Source: Clostridium zeae
Lineage (GTDB): Bacteria; Bacillota; Clostridia; Clostridiales; Clostridiaceae
DNA length: 64,000 nt
Direction: 5' to 3'
Assembly: GCF_017312485.1 (NCBI RefSeq)
Contig: NZ_BMBA01000006.1
Span: 1 to 64,000 of the forward strand
Shown: one piece after another, positions 54,716-63,101 of the stretch
Layout: every line of letters begins with the position of its first letter
How positions within the stretch are numbered: position 1 is the stretch's first letter
Made by a program: the position numbers and the translations under genes
Notes under the pieces: model-generated
The model's input: only the letters and a program-made list of their open reading frames with translations
The model's database searches: none
Told to the model about the DNA's origin: nothing

Positions 54716-54950
54716 GGCTATGTTTAAGAATAATGTTGAAATTAATTGGTTATACAGGAGACGCTATATGAGTGAGCTATTAGAATTAAATGATTTTTTT
54801 AGATGGAATGGCGTGAAAAAACTGTACTGTTCGAACGTAGTGAGTTTACAGTTTTAGCCATGGAATATGAAAAAATCATATTAATTCTTTGCGTAAGCTC
54901 ATTAAAGCGTCGGATGATTAACCAATTAATTTCAACACGGTGCTTTAACA
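54716..54950. repeat. Family A interspersed repeat, full-length reference copy
   Basis: About 235 bp, palindromic at several levels. Ends: GGCTATGTTTAAGAATAATG and CACGGTGCTTTAACAT. Then TTGAAATTAATTGGTTATAC pairs with ATTAACCAATTAATTTCAA. Inner arms GAATTAAATGATTTTTT and AAAAAATCATATTAATTC, core AAACTGTACTGTTCG ... TGAGTTTACAGTTT around ACGTAG. No open frame of useful length. MITE-like in size and symmetry. Confidence 0.88.
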
Positions 54951-54973
54951 TTGTAAAATATTAAAAAAGAATT

Positions 54974-56839
54974 TTATTCTACAGAAACCTGTCCTTTAGG
55001 CAATTTTCCCATCTGACTAATAACCATATCATAATATCTTCCTTTTTTCTCCATAAGGCTTTTGTGATCGCCTTTCTCAAGTATAGTTCCACCACCAATA
55101 ACCATTATATGATCTGCATCTCTAATAGTCGATAGACGATGGGCTATTAAAAAGCTAGTACGGTTTTTCATAAGCTTCGTTAAAGCTCTTTGAATATCTT
55201 TTTCCGTCTTTGTATCAACACTACTTGTTGCTTCATCAAGTATAAGTATAGGACTGTCACATAACACTGCCCTTGCAATTGAGATAAGCTGTCTTTGACC
55301 TTGACTTAGGTTATCTGTAGCACCAGACACCATAGTTTGATAGCCTTTTGGAAGCTTATCAATAAAATTATGAGCATGAGCTATTTTTGCTGCTTCTATA
55401 ACTTGTTCATCAGTTGCGTCCTTTTGCGAATATCTTATGTTATCCATTATAGTACCAGTAAACAAACAAGTATCTTGAAGTACTACTGAAAAACAGTTTC
55501 TTAGACTGTCTCTTTTTAAATTAGTTATAGCTTCACCATCAATTAAAATTTTTCCACTATCTGCATCGTAAAAACGAGTAAGAAGGTTAACAATTGTGGT
55601 CTTACCAGCTCCGGTTTCACCAACTAGTGCTACTGTCTCTCCAGCCTTCACGTTAAAGCTAATGTCTTTTAAAATAGGAGTATTTTCGTTGTATGAAAAG
55701 CATACATTTTCAAACGCAACTTCCCCTTTTGGATTTGCTATTTCAATAGCATTTTCTATATCTGCTGTTTCTTCTTCATGATCCAAAATCTCAAAAACAC
55801 GTTCTGCTCCTGCAAGCGCTGATTGAATTGTGTTAAACATACCCGCTACAGAGTTAAGCGGCTGAGCGAATTGTTTTGAATAACTTAAAAAGCTAACAAC
55901 AGTACCAACAGCTAAGCCATACCCTACTGACAATATTCCTCCGGCGATAGCTACTAATGCAAAAATAAAGTTGTTGATAACATTCATAAGAGGCATCATA
56001 TAACCAGCCCAGGTTTGAGCTTTACTGCTGCTTTCAAATAACTTTTCATTTATTTCTTTAAACTGTTCCAATACGTCTTGCTGCTTGCCAAAGGCTTTTA
56101 CCATCTTTAGCCCAAGTATATTTTCTTCAATAACTCCATTAAGTGATCCAAGACTTCTCTGCTGAGCTAAGAAGTATGAACGGCTTCTCGATGCAATTAA
56201 GCGAGTTAAAAGAACTACTAGCGGAATACATAACAAAACTACAAAGGTCAGTGGAACATTTAGTGTAATCATAACCACAAAGGAACCTGTAAGGGTTAAA
56301 ACACTTGAGATTAGCTGAGTGGTTGTCTGCGCTATGGTGGAACTGATATTATCCACATCATTTGTAATTCTACTCATCGTATCACCATGGGAACGTGTAT
56401 CATAAAATTTAAGTGGAAGTTTTTGCATCTTCTCAAAAAATTCTGTACGTAGCACAAGCACCAATCTTTGTGAAACCTTAAGCATTATAACTCCATTGAC
56501 CCAAGATATAATACAATTGGTTATATACAAAGCTATAATTATCCATAAAAATCCTACAAGTGTTTTTGTATCTACTGTTCTATTAGAAATCTTGAAGGTA
56601 TTAAAGGTTTTACCTATAAAATATGGTATGGATACTGAAATTACTGATGAGAATACAGTAAGTACCATAGCTACAAATATTGTCTTAGCCCATCTCATAT
56701 ATATCTTTATGATTCTACTTAGGGTACCTTTTGCATTTTTAGGCTTTGCAGTAGGTGCAAATCTATTAGGTCCACCACCGCCTGGTCTTCCTCCAATAGA
56801 TGGAGCCTTTACTTCTGGTCTAGAAACTTGTTGTGCCAT
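54974..56839 (-). CDS. Multidrug ABC exporter half-transporter (catalytically canonical Walker B)
   Basis: 621 aa. N-terminal Gly/Pro-rich tail (~1-40), six-span transmembrane domain (~45-330) and C-terminal ATPase. Walker A VGETGAGKT, signature LSQGQRQLISIARA (first Gly of SGGQ replaced by Gln), Walker B ILILDEATSSVDT with the catalytic Glu, His in IAHRLSTI. It forms a heterodimer with the preceding gene, whose Walker B Glu is Asp. The combination of one canonical and one degenerate ATP site is that of heterodimeric exporters such as BmrCD/LmrCD and TM287/288. AAGGAGG overlaps the preceding gene's end; the genes are three bases apart. Confidence 0.93.
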   Translation of the reverse strand: MAQQVSRPEVKAPSIGGRPGGGGPNRFAPTAKPKNAKGTLSRIIKIYMRWAKTIFVAMVLTVFSSVISVSIPYFIGKTFNTFKISNRTVDTKTLVGFLWIIIALYITNCIISWVNGVIMLKVSQRLVLVLRTEFFEKMQKLPLKFYDTRSHGDTMSRITNDVDNISSTIAQTTTQLISSVLTLTGSFVVMITLNVPLTFVVLLCIPLVVLLTRLIASRSRSYFLAQQRSLGSLNGVIEENILGLKMVKAFGKQQDVLEQFKEINEKLFESSSKAQTWAGYMMPLMNVINNFIFALVAIAGGILSVGYGLAVGTVVSFLSYSKQFAQPLNSVAGMFNTIQSALAGAERVFEILDHEEETADIENAIEIANPKGEVAFENVCFSYNENTPILKDISFNVKAGETVALVGETGAGKTTIVNLLTRFYDADSGKILIDGEAITNLKRDSLRNCFSVVLQDTCLFTGTIMDNIRYSQKDATDEQVIEAAKIAHAHNFIDKLPKGYQTMVSGATDNLSQGQRQLISIARAVLCDSPILILDEATSSVDTKTEKDIQRALTKLMKNRTSFLIAHRLSTIRDADHIMVIGGGTILEKGDHKSLMEKKGRYYDMVISQMGKLPKGQVSVE

Positions 56840-56842
56840 AGC

Positions 56843-58573
56843 TTACACCTCCTTGCTACTTTCTATTTGTGTCTTATAAATATCCTGATATATCTCACAA
56901 GTCTGCATAAGTTCAACATGAGTTCCATATCCAACTTTAACACCATTATCCATAACTAAAATCTTATCTGCAAACATAGCTGTTCCACAGCGTTGAGTGA
57001 TAGTAATCACAGTCTTTTTAGTTATCTTAGGGTTAAGATTTTCTCTAACCTTGGCTTCAGTTACTGCATCTAAGGCACTAGTAGCATCATCTAATATAAT
57101 TACTGAAGAGTTTTTAAGTATTCCACGAGCTATTGAAAGACGCTGCTTTTGTCCACCTGAAATATTAACACCAGCGCTTCCTAAAATACTTTCATAACCA
57201 TTTTGCATATTTTCAATAAAGTTGGCCTGTGCCTTATCTACAGACTCATATATTAATTCATCACTGGCTTCTTTATTTCCCCATCTGATATTTTCAGTTA
57301 CAGAGCCCGAGAAAAGCATTGGCTTCTGAGGAACTATAGAAATATTGTTTCTAACGGAAGAAATATCTAAGTTCTTTATATCATTACAATTAACCAGTAT
57401 AGATCCACTATTTATATCATAGAATCTTAAAAGTAACCAAGCTATAGTAGACTTACCACTACCAGTTGGACCAATTATAGCTAAACTTTGTCCATCTTTA
57501 ATTGAGAAGGATAAATCCTTTATAGCTGGTACCCCACTACCACTAGGATACGCAAAAGTAACATTTTTAAACTCTATATCACCATTTAGTTCTTTCTTTT
57601 CACCACTATGATTGAAATCCTCCTCACTATCAAGCACTTCTTTTATACGTACAGTGGATGCTTTTGTTCTTACGAAGGTATTAAATATATTTGTTATCAT
57701 AATTAAAGATGTGAGAATTTGTGCCATATAAATAGTAAAGGCTGCAATATCTCCAGGGCTCGCAAGTTTTGAAACAAACATTCTACTACCCATTAATATT
57801 ACAATTACTGTACCAATTCCAACGGTAAGGGTAATCAGTGGTGAAGTTAAAGTTACAATCATCTGTGAAGCTATACCTTTTTTCATAAGGTTTGTGTTTG
57901 CAACTTCAAACTTCTCTGTTTCCTTGTCATAAGTTCCAAAAGCTTTGACTAAACGTACTCCAATAAGATATTCTTGAACTACTGAGTTCACCTTATCCAT
58001 AGCTTGTTGCAATTTATAAAAACGTGGGTAGCTTAGTTGCATACTTACTATAATAAGTATGCCCACCACTGCAACTACACTATAAATAATAAGACTTAGT
58101 TTAAAATTAAGTAAACTTGCAAGAACAATACTTCCAATACAGGTTATAGGTGCTTTTAGAAAAATTCTCATGATTCCATTTACAAATTGAGTAATTTGTG
58201 AGGTATCATTTGTCATACGGGTTATAAGCGATCCACTTTCAAGCTTATCTGCACTTAATTCAGAGAAATGAACAATTTTCTCAAATAAATCATATCTTAA
58301 ATCTGCTCCCATACGCTGTGATACTTTACTTGCCAAAATATTTCGTGTAACAGCAAAGCCTGCACCTATCACGGTAACTAAAACCATAAGCGCTCCCCAA
58401 TAATAAACCTTTGAAAGAGAGCCTTGCTCTATCCCCGTATTAACTATATTCGACATAAGGGTTGGCCCAAGCAAATCACATACCGCCTCAAGGACAACGC
58501 AAAAAACAGCAGTCAAAAAAGGAGTCTTGTACTTTTTAAAATACTTGCTGTATAAATTCATTAGATGTCTCAC
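56843..58573 (-). CDS. Multidrug ABC exporter half-transporter (degenerate Walker B)
   Basis: 576 aa, GTG start at 58573 close to AAAGGAAAG (a start four codons later is possible). Six-span domain (~15-310), then ATPase: Walker A IGPTGSGKST, signature NISGGQKQRLSIARG, Walker B SVIILDDATSALD with Asp at the catalytic position, and ITQRCGTAMFADKIL with Gln where the switch His should be. Thus this subunit supplies the inactive catalytic half of a heterodimeric pump with the following gene. First gene of a two-gene operon. Confidence 0.93.
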   Translation of the reverse strand: MRHLMNLYSKYFKKYKTPFLTAVFCVVLEAVCDLLGPTLMSNIVNTGIEQGSLSKVYYWGALMVLVTVIGAGFAVTRNILASKVSQRMGADLRYDLFEKIVHFSELSADKLESGSLITRMTNDTSQITQFVNGIMRIFLKAPITCIGSIVLASLLNFKLSLIIYSVVAVVGILIIVSMQLSYPRFYKLQQAMDKVNSVVQEYLIGVRLVKAFGTYDKETEKFEVANTNLMKKGIASQMIVTLTSPLITLTVGIGTVIVILMGSRMFVSKLASPGDIAAFTIYMAQILTSLIMITNIFNTFVRTKASTVRIKEVLDSEEDFNHSGEKKELNGDIEFKNVTFAYPSGSGVPAIKDLSFSIKDGQSLAIIGPTGSGKSTIAWLLLRFYDINSGSILVNCNDIKNLDISSVRNNISIVPQKPMLFSGSVTENIRWGNKEASDELIYESVDKAQANFIENMQNGYESILGSAGVNISGGQKQRLSIARGILKNSSVIILDDATSALDAVTEAKVRENLNPKITKKTVITITQRCGTAMFADKILVMDNGVKVGYGTHVELMQTCEIYQDIYKTQIESSKEV

Positions 58574-58975
58574 TTCTTTCCTTTATATATTTCAAGCTTA
58601 TAGAATTCCTAATTCAACTATTAATTCATACATGTCCAAAAAATCACAACAATCCGCGATTTTCAAACAAGTATAAATATAAGTTTCAATATAGGAACTC
58701 TTTAATTATAGATATCCCAATTCCATAAATTAAAAATATACTAGAAGCCATTTTAACTATTAATGGCAACTTAACTGTCAGTTTTGATTGTATTTGGAAC
58801 TGGTTTATCTATACTTATCATCTCATTTCTGAATTCCACACATTATTATACTCCTTTTATTGGTGATAAAAATAATTTGTATATATAGGTATAGGTTTTC
58901 ATATGTTAATTTTTTGTTTCTAAAATTTAAAAATATAGGACTATTGAAAAATGTATAGGAGATGTTTATAAAGAA

Positions 58976-59028
58976 AAAAGCCATGTATAATAAGAAAATT
59001 GATTTCCCTTATTATGCATGGCTTTTAT
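58976..59028 (-). terminator. Terminator between the chemotaxis receptor and the exporter operon
   Basis: AAAGCCATGTATAATAAG and CTTATTATGCATGGCTTT form a ~17-bp stem with one mismatch and a loop of ~13 bases, with a T-run on the minus strand. Confidence 0.88.
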
Positions 59029-59070
59029 TCTTAGGTTTATTCACGATATTATCTTATTTTTTAATTTTGA

Positions 59071-59296
59071 GATATGTTTAATATTATTATTAAAATTAAG
59101 TGGTTATGCAGGAGATGCTATATGAGCGAGCTACTAGAATTAAATGATTTTTTCAGATGGAATGGCGTTAATAAACTGTACTGTTCGAACGTAGTGAGTT
59201 TACAGTTTTAGCCATGAAATATGACAAAATCATATTAATTCTTTGCGAAGGCTCATTAAAGCATCGGATGCATAACCACTTAATTTTACCTAATAT
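59071..59296. repeat. Family A interspersed repeat, full copy
   Basis: Same blocks as the reference copy: TTAAAATTAAGTGGTTATGC, AGGAGATGCTATATGAGCGA, GAATTAAATGATTTTTTCAG, AAACTGTACTGTTCGAACGT, GTTTACAGTTTTAGCCATGA, AAATCATATTAATTCTTTGC, GCATCGGATGCATAACCACT. About 90% identical to 54716-54950 by eye. Confidence 0.85.
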
Positions 59297-59304
59297 GTAT
59301 ATTT

Positions 59305-60780
59305 TTATTGTTGTTTCATTGTATTTCTCAAGTTATCACTTGATGAATTAATCTTATTCATTAAATTAAATATATTGTCTATATTAGAGTCATTCTCTTC
59401 GATTGTTGCAAGCATTTCTTCAGTAGCTGCAGAATGCTCTTCTGCAATAGAGGCCATACTTTCAGATTCTCTACTTACCTTATCAAATATTGCCTTGGTA
59501 TTTTCAATAGCTTTAAGTTCTGTTGATACATTCTTATCAATTTCTATAAAGGCTTGTTGAATCTTTTTAAAGCTTTCATTTACGTCCTTTGTGATTACTT
59601 CTCCAATCTTAGCTGCATCATTTCCATTTTGCACTGATTCTAAAACCTTTTTCGTCTTACCATTTATTGTACTTATAACTTCATTGATTTGCTTAACTGT
59701 ATCAGCGCTCTCCTCGGCAAGTTTTCTTACTTCATCTGCAACTACTGCAAATCCCTTACCTGACTCTCCTGCTCTTGCTGCTTCTATTGCAGCATTTAGT
59801 GCTAATAAGTTAGTTTGTTCTGCAATTTGCACAATCGATGATAAAAAGTTATTTATAATGTCCATATTGTCCTGTAACTCAGTTACTGTAGCAACAGATT
59901 CAGTTACAGCAGTACTTATTATATTCATTTGTTTATCCATTTGTATTATCTTTTCAGAACCTTTAGATACCAACTCACTTGTCCTATGTGAAATACTTCC
60001 CAATTGTTTTGAAATCTCTTGGGTTTCTATAACCTTTGAATTTGCAGTATCCATCATATTGCTTATCTCATTTATAGCAGTAGCTTGTCCTGTTACTCCT
60101 GTAACTACTTCATTAACAGTGCCAACCATTGTTTCACTAATTTCTTTTACAGATTGCAAATTACCAAAGCAACTTGATATATCTTCACCTAAAGCCACTG
60201 TATTAGTGTTTATAACTCCCATAGTAACTTTTAAGTCCTCTAAAGAACTTCCTGCCTTCTTTGCTTCCACACCAGCTAACTTAATTAGATCTTTTCCCCA
60301 TTTAGTCATGAAATAAATAATTAACGCTATAAAATTAACAATTACTACTTGTGTTATTGCAGTAACATTAAGTTGCCCTATAAATGCCAATTTTCCTACT
60401 ACAGCTAAATTAGCTAAAACAGTACTTATTACAAATATACTTGAATTTAGATACAAAGCAGAAATACTTATAGGCAAAAGAATTAAGTATATAGAATTTG
60501 CATCTGTTGTAGAGTTAGATGTTGATATACTCATAATAATGATTGTTATGTACGCTACTAAAATCTCATATTTCTTTTTGATCATTGATAAAACAGAAAA
60601 TACTAGAATCACTACTATGATTCCTGCAGTGGCAAAAAGCGCTGGAGTTTTTAGATATACCCCTAAAAAAATTAAGGCTACAGATAGCAAAGTTATTATA
60701 CCTGTTACTACCTTATTTACCTTTCTCAAATGCTCCTTCATAAACCCTTGTCCATTGGTCATTGTTGAATTTTCTTCCAT
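59305..60780 (-). CDS. Methyl-accepting chemotaxis protein without extracytoplasmic sensor
   Basis: 491 aa. Six or so membrane spans within residues 20-165 with short loops, so it senses inside or at the membrane. No HAMP domain is evident. The signalling domain spans ~185-485, with the conserved hairpin tip [20 protein letters not shown] and [20 protein letters not shown]. It should activate CheA; no other chemotaxis or flagellar gene is in the window. Ribosome binding site GGGGATGAGG. Transcribed alone and ends at the terminator near 59.0 kb. Confidence 0.92.
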   Translation of the reverse strand: MEENSTMTNGQGFMKEHLRKVNKVVTGIITLLSVALIFLGVYLKTPALFATAGIIVVILVFSVLSMIKKKYEILVAYITIIIMSISTSNSTTDANSIYLILLPISISALYLNSSIFVISTVLANLAVVGKLAFIGQLNVTAITQVVIVNFIALIIYFMTKWGKDLIKLAGVEAKKAGSSLEDLKVTMGVINTNTVALGEDISSCFGNLQSVKEISETMVGTVNEVVTGVTGQATAINEISNMMDTANSKVIETQEISKQLGSISHRTSELVSKGSEKIIQMDKQMNIISTAVTESVATVTELQDNMDIINNFLSSIVQIAEQTNLLALNAAIEAARAGESGKGFAVVADEVRKLAEESADTVKQINEVISTINGKTKKVLESVQNGNDAAKIGEVITKDVNESFKKIQQAFIEIDKNVSTELKAIENTKAIFDKVSRESESMASIAEEHSAATEEMLATIEENDSNIDNIFNLMNKINSSSDNLRNTMKQQ

Positions 60781-61023
60781 AATTCCTCATCCCCTTAATT
60801 ATCATATGTAATATTATTTATATAAAAATTATATTTTGATATCCATTCAATACTAATCTTATAAAATGCTTTTTCAACATATCCTATCTTTTACATTTCT
60901 ATTATATCAGCAAAATATTATAAGACAATGCTATTTATTCCTTTCTTGGTAATTATTCTAGTTTCAAAAATAGTTATCTTCTCAAAGTTCATATAAACCA
61001 ATGATTGATACTTTATTGTGCAA

Positions 61024-61058
61024 AAAAGAGGAGTAAAATTTTTATTTCTCCTCTTTAC
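61024..61058 (-). terminator. Terminator of the GH5 gene
   Basis: AAAGAGGAG and CTCCTCTTT flank a ~15-base AT loop; six T follow on the minus strand. Confidence 0.88.
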
Positions 61059-61074
61059 CACTACTATAAAATTA

Positions 61075-62697
61075 TTAATTAAAATATATCTTTTCTAGAT
61101 ATAACCTACCTTTATTAACAGTAACTTTGATCTTGGCCTCACTAGCTTCAAGAAGCTTTATAAGGGCAGTCTCTTTTTTATCTTTGCTTTCAGTCAATTC
61201 CAACATACATAACTCTTTACCATCTTGAGTTATAGTTACTGATGCAGCCTCACTGCAACTATACACAAATGATACATCGCTATCGTTAGTGGTATTATTT
61301 ATTGAATAAGTTACAAATTCATCATCTTTTAACTCTAATAAGAACCTATCCCACAAGCAGTCAAAAACAAATCTTCTTTCAAGCTCTTCTACAGGTGTTT
61401 CTTCTATTATTTTCATCCCTGTATTATCTCTGTACTTATACATGTTTCCTTCTTCTCTTAGACCGCTATATGACTTTCCCTTTCCAGGAAGTTCATCAAA
61501 ATCAGTAGCGCGAACTGTGCATCCTGGAGTTCTAAACACATGAGAGTCAACTTCAGAATTATACTTACAGTTTTCTACTTTTATATTTTCTAAATAGGTG
61601 TTTAATATCTCAATTGCCTCTTCATAGCCTGGATGTGCTCCGCCCTCAATATATCCAACTATCTTATCCCATCCTTTAGGTGCTTCAATAGAATAAGGAG
61701 AATTAGTACAGCTCATCTTCTTCCAAGGCCATAGGTTGTATCCAATATTAAGTTCAGCTGATAGAGGATAAAGCGCTGTATACCACTGATGTATATTTTC
61801 CCCTGTTTCTCCAAGCCATAATGGAACATTAAGCCTATTAGAAGCTTCTATGAACTCCTTTAAGGAATCTATTTGTGGTAAGCATGCATACCTATGAAAA
61901 TGTATTACCATATTATCATCGTATTTTTTATAGAATATACTTGTGTCAGTTGACCAATGATGTCCCTCAATAGATAACATATGTTTTGTATCTATTTGCC
62001 TAATCGCTGCAATTACTTCCTCATAAAACTTAACCAGCCTTGGCAGTAAATAATCTACATTCTTAACTTGAGGAGAACCTGGTCTTATTGGTTCATTTAA
62101 TAAATCATAGCCTCCAACAATCCATCTATCCTTGTATCTCTCGGCTAATTTCTTCCATAAACTAATCCCCTTATCCCAACTGTCTTTGTCTGTAAATAAT
62201 CTAGGTATATCATCAACACAATCATCTATATTGGCACCAGTTTGTCCACCTGGTGCACCATGTAAATCTAGAAAAACATAAATTTTATATTCTTCACACC
62301 AATCTATGCATTGATCTAAAAGCTTGAATCCATCTTCCTTCCATGATATTCCTGGCTCGTTCTCCATAAAAATACGCCAGTTAAAAGGAATTCTTACAGA
62401 ATTATATCCCTGTTCTGCCATAAGTCTTATATCTTCTTTAGTTATATAGTCTTGCCTAAACCTCTTCCAAAACTCTTCTGAGTATTTACTACCAGCCAGT
62501 TCATGAATCACTGCTTCTATTCGATGAGGTCTATCAAATCTACTGTTCTTAACCTTCCACATATATCCTTCAGGCAAGAGCCAATTTCCTACTCCCCATC
62601 CTGCTAAAATCACTTCTTCTCCATCTCCATTAACAATCGATGTACCCTCTGCTCTTAGAAATCCTTTTACTCTGCTATTACTAAATTTTTCGTTCAT
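61075..62697 (-). CDS. Intracellular glycoside hydrolase family 5 enzyme
   Basis: 540 aa from the ATG preceded by AAGGAGAAA; an upstream extension of 21 codons looks like leader sequence. GH5 barrel in residues ~10-370: YNSVRIPFNWRIF, YDLLNEPIRP with the acid/base Glu (~215), EGHHWSTD, and WLGETGEN with the nucleophile Glu (~322). The ~170 C-terminal residues form an extra beta-rich domain of unknown type (about 400-540). No signal peptide and no dockerin, so it works in the cytoplasm, likely on imported beta-gluco-oligosaccharides (exo-glucanase or beta-glucosidase-like). Single gene. Confidence 0.9.
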   Translation of the reverse strand: MNEKFSNSRVKGFLRAEGTSIVNGDGEEVILAGWGVGNWLLPEGYMWKVKNSRFDRPHRIEAVIHELAGSKYSEEFWKRFRQDYITKEDIRLMAEQGYNSVRIPFNWRIFMENEPGISWKEDGFKLLDQCIDWCEEYKIYVFLDLHGAPGGQTGANIDDCVDDIPRLFTDKDSWDKGISLWKKLAERYKDRWIVGGYDLLNEPIRPGSPQVKNVDYLLPRLVKFYEEVIAAIRQIDTKHMLSIEGHHWSTDTSIFYKKYDDNMVIHFHRYACLPQIDSLKEFIEASNRLNVPLWLGETGENIHQWYTALYPLSAELNIGYNLWPWKKMSCTNSPYSIEAPKGWDKIVGYIEGGAHPGYEEAIEILNTYLENIKVENCKYNSEVDSHVFRTPGCTVRATDFDELPGKGKSYSGLREEGNMYKYRDNTGMKIIEETPVEELERRFVFDCLWDRFLLELKDDEFVTYSINNTTNDSDVSFVYSCSEAASVTITQDGKELCMLELTESKDKKETALIKLLEASEAKIKVTVNKGRLYLEKIYFN

Positions 62698-62796
62698 TTC
62701 TATTTCTCCTTTTATTCCAAAAATATTACTAATACATATCATTAGCATGTATAAATTCAATCTTAATTTGTAATTGTTTTCACATTGGGGGGTATG

Positions 62797-62889
62797 GATA
62801 AACTACTTCAATCTGTAGACTCAAAATAAAGATTTCGATAATTGCGCAAATCTTTGTTTTTGATAATTTTCAATGTGAAGCAGTTTATC
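62797..62889. repeat. Family C-like palindromic element with variant ends
   Basis: Ends GATAAACTACTTCA and TGAAGCAGTTTATC, a 14-bp inverted repeat with one mismatch; an inner hairpin AAAGATTT..AAATCTTT around GCGCA. Same outer layout as family C (arms, inner hairpin, ~93 bp) but with different arms and little shared core. Confidence 0.6.
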
Positions 62890-63048
62890 TATAATAATTA
62901 ACTTCAATGTATATCAAAACACATTAACATCAACAACATAATTATATTAATAATATTCTGCAAACCAAAGTAGCTTTTATTTGGATTAGGGTGCTTTTTT
63001 TAGTTAATTTAAAAAACAATTTAATTTTTTACTTCTACCTCAAATGAT

Positions 63049-63090
63049 AAAAAGGATATGTGAATAATTAATGCTTCACATACCCTTTAA
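63049..63090 (-). terminator. Terminator of the LPKTG surface protein gene
   Basis: AAAGGATATGTGAA pairs with TTCACATACCCTTT across a loop of about 10 bases; T-rich after the stem on the minus strand. Confidence 0.85.
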
Positions 63091-63101
63091 ATAAAATTAT
63101 A

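Larger units (their letters stand above)
58574..59304. other. Long intergenic region with a gene-remnant-like stretch, terminator and family A copy
   Basis: 731 bases. From about 58800 down to 58680 on the minus strand a short frame encodes MASSIFLIYGIGISIIKEFL, hydrophobic and preceded by KLPLIVK in frame. It resembles the end of a small membrane protein and may be a remnant, but this is a weak call. The terminator at 58976-59026 and the repeat at 59071-59296 occupy the rest. The short piece AGTTTC(A/G)ATATAGGAA near 58680 recurs near 32580. Confidence 0.35.
62698..63101. other. Intergenic region between GH5 and the LPKTG gene
   Basis: 404 bases on the minus-strand path. Contains the palindromic element at 62797-62889 and the terminator of the LPKTG gene at 63049-63090. 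The rest is AT-rich with no gene. A weak GH5 promoter region must lie here. Confidence 0.5.

Noticed and set aside
54716-59296. CRISPR array from repeated sequences
   Set aside because: The repeats are dispersed palindromes of varying length, not short direct repeats with regular spacers, and there are no cas genes.
59591-60316. 241-aa plus-strand frame
   Set aside because: Shadow of the methyl-accepting chemotaxis protein; Ser/Thr/Phe-rich translation typical of antisense reading.
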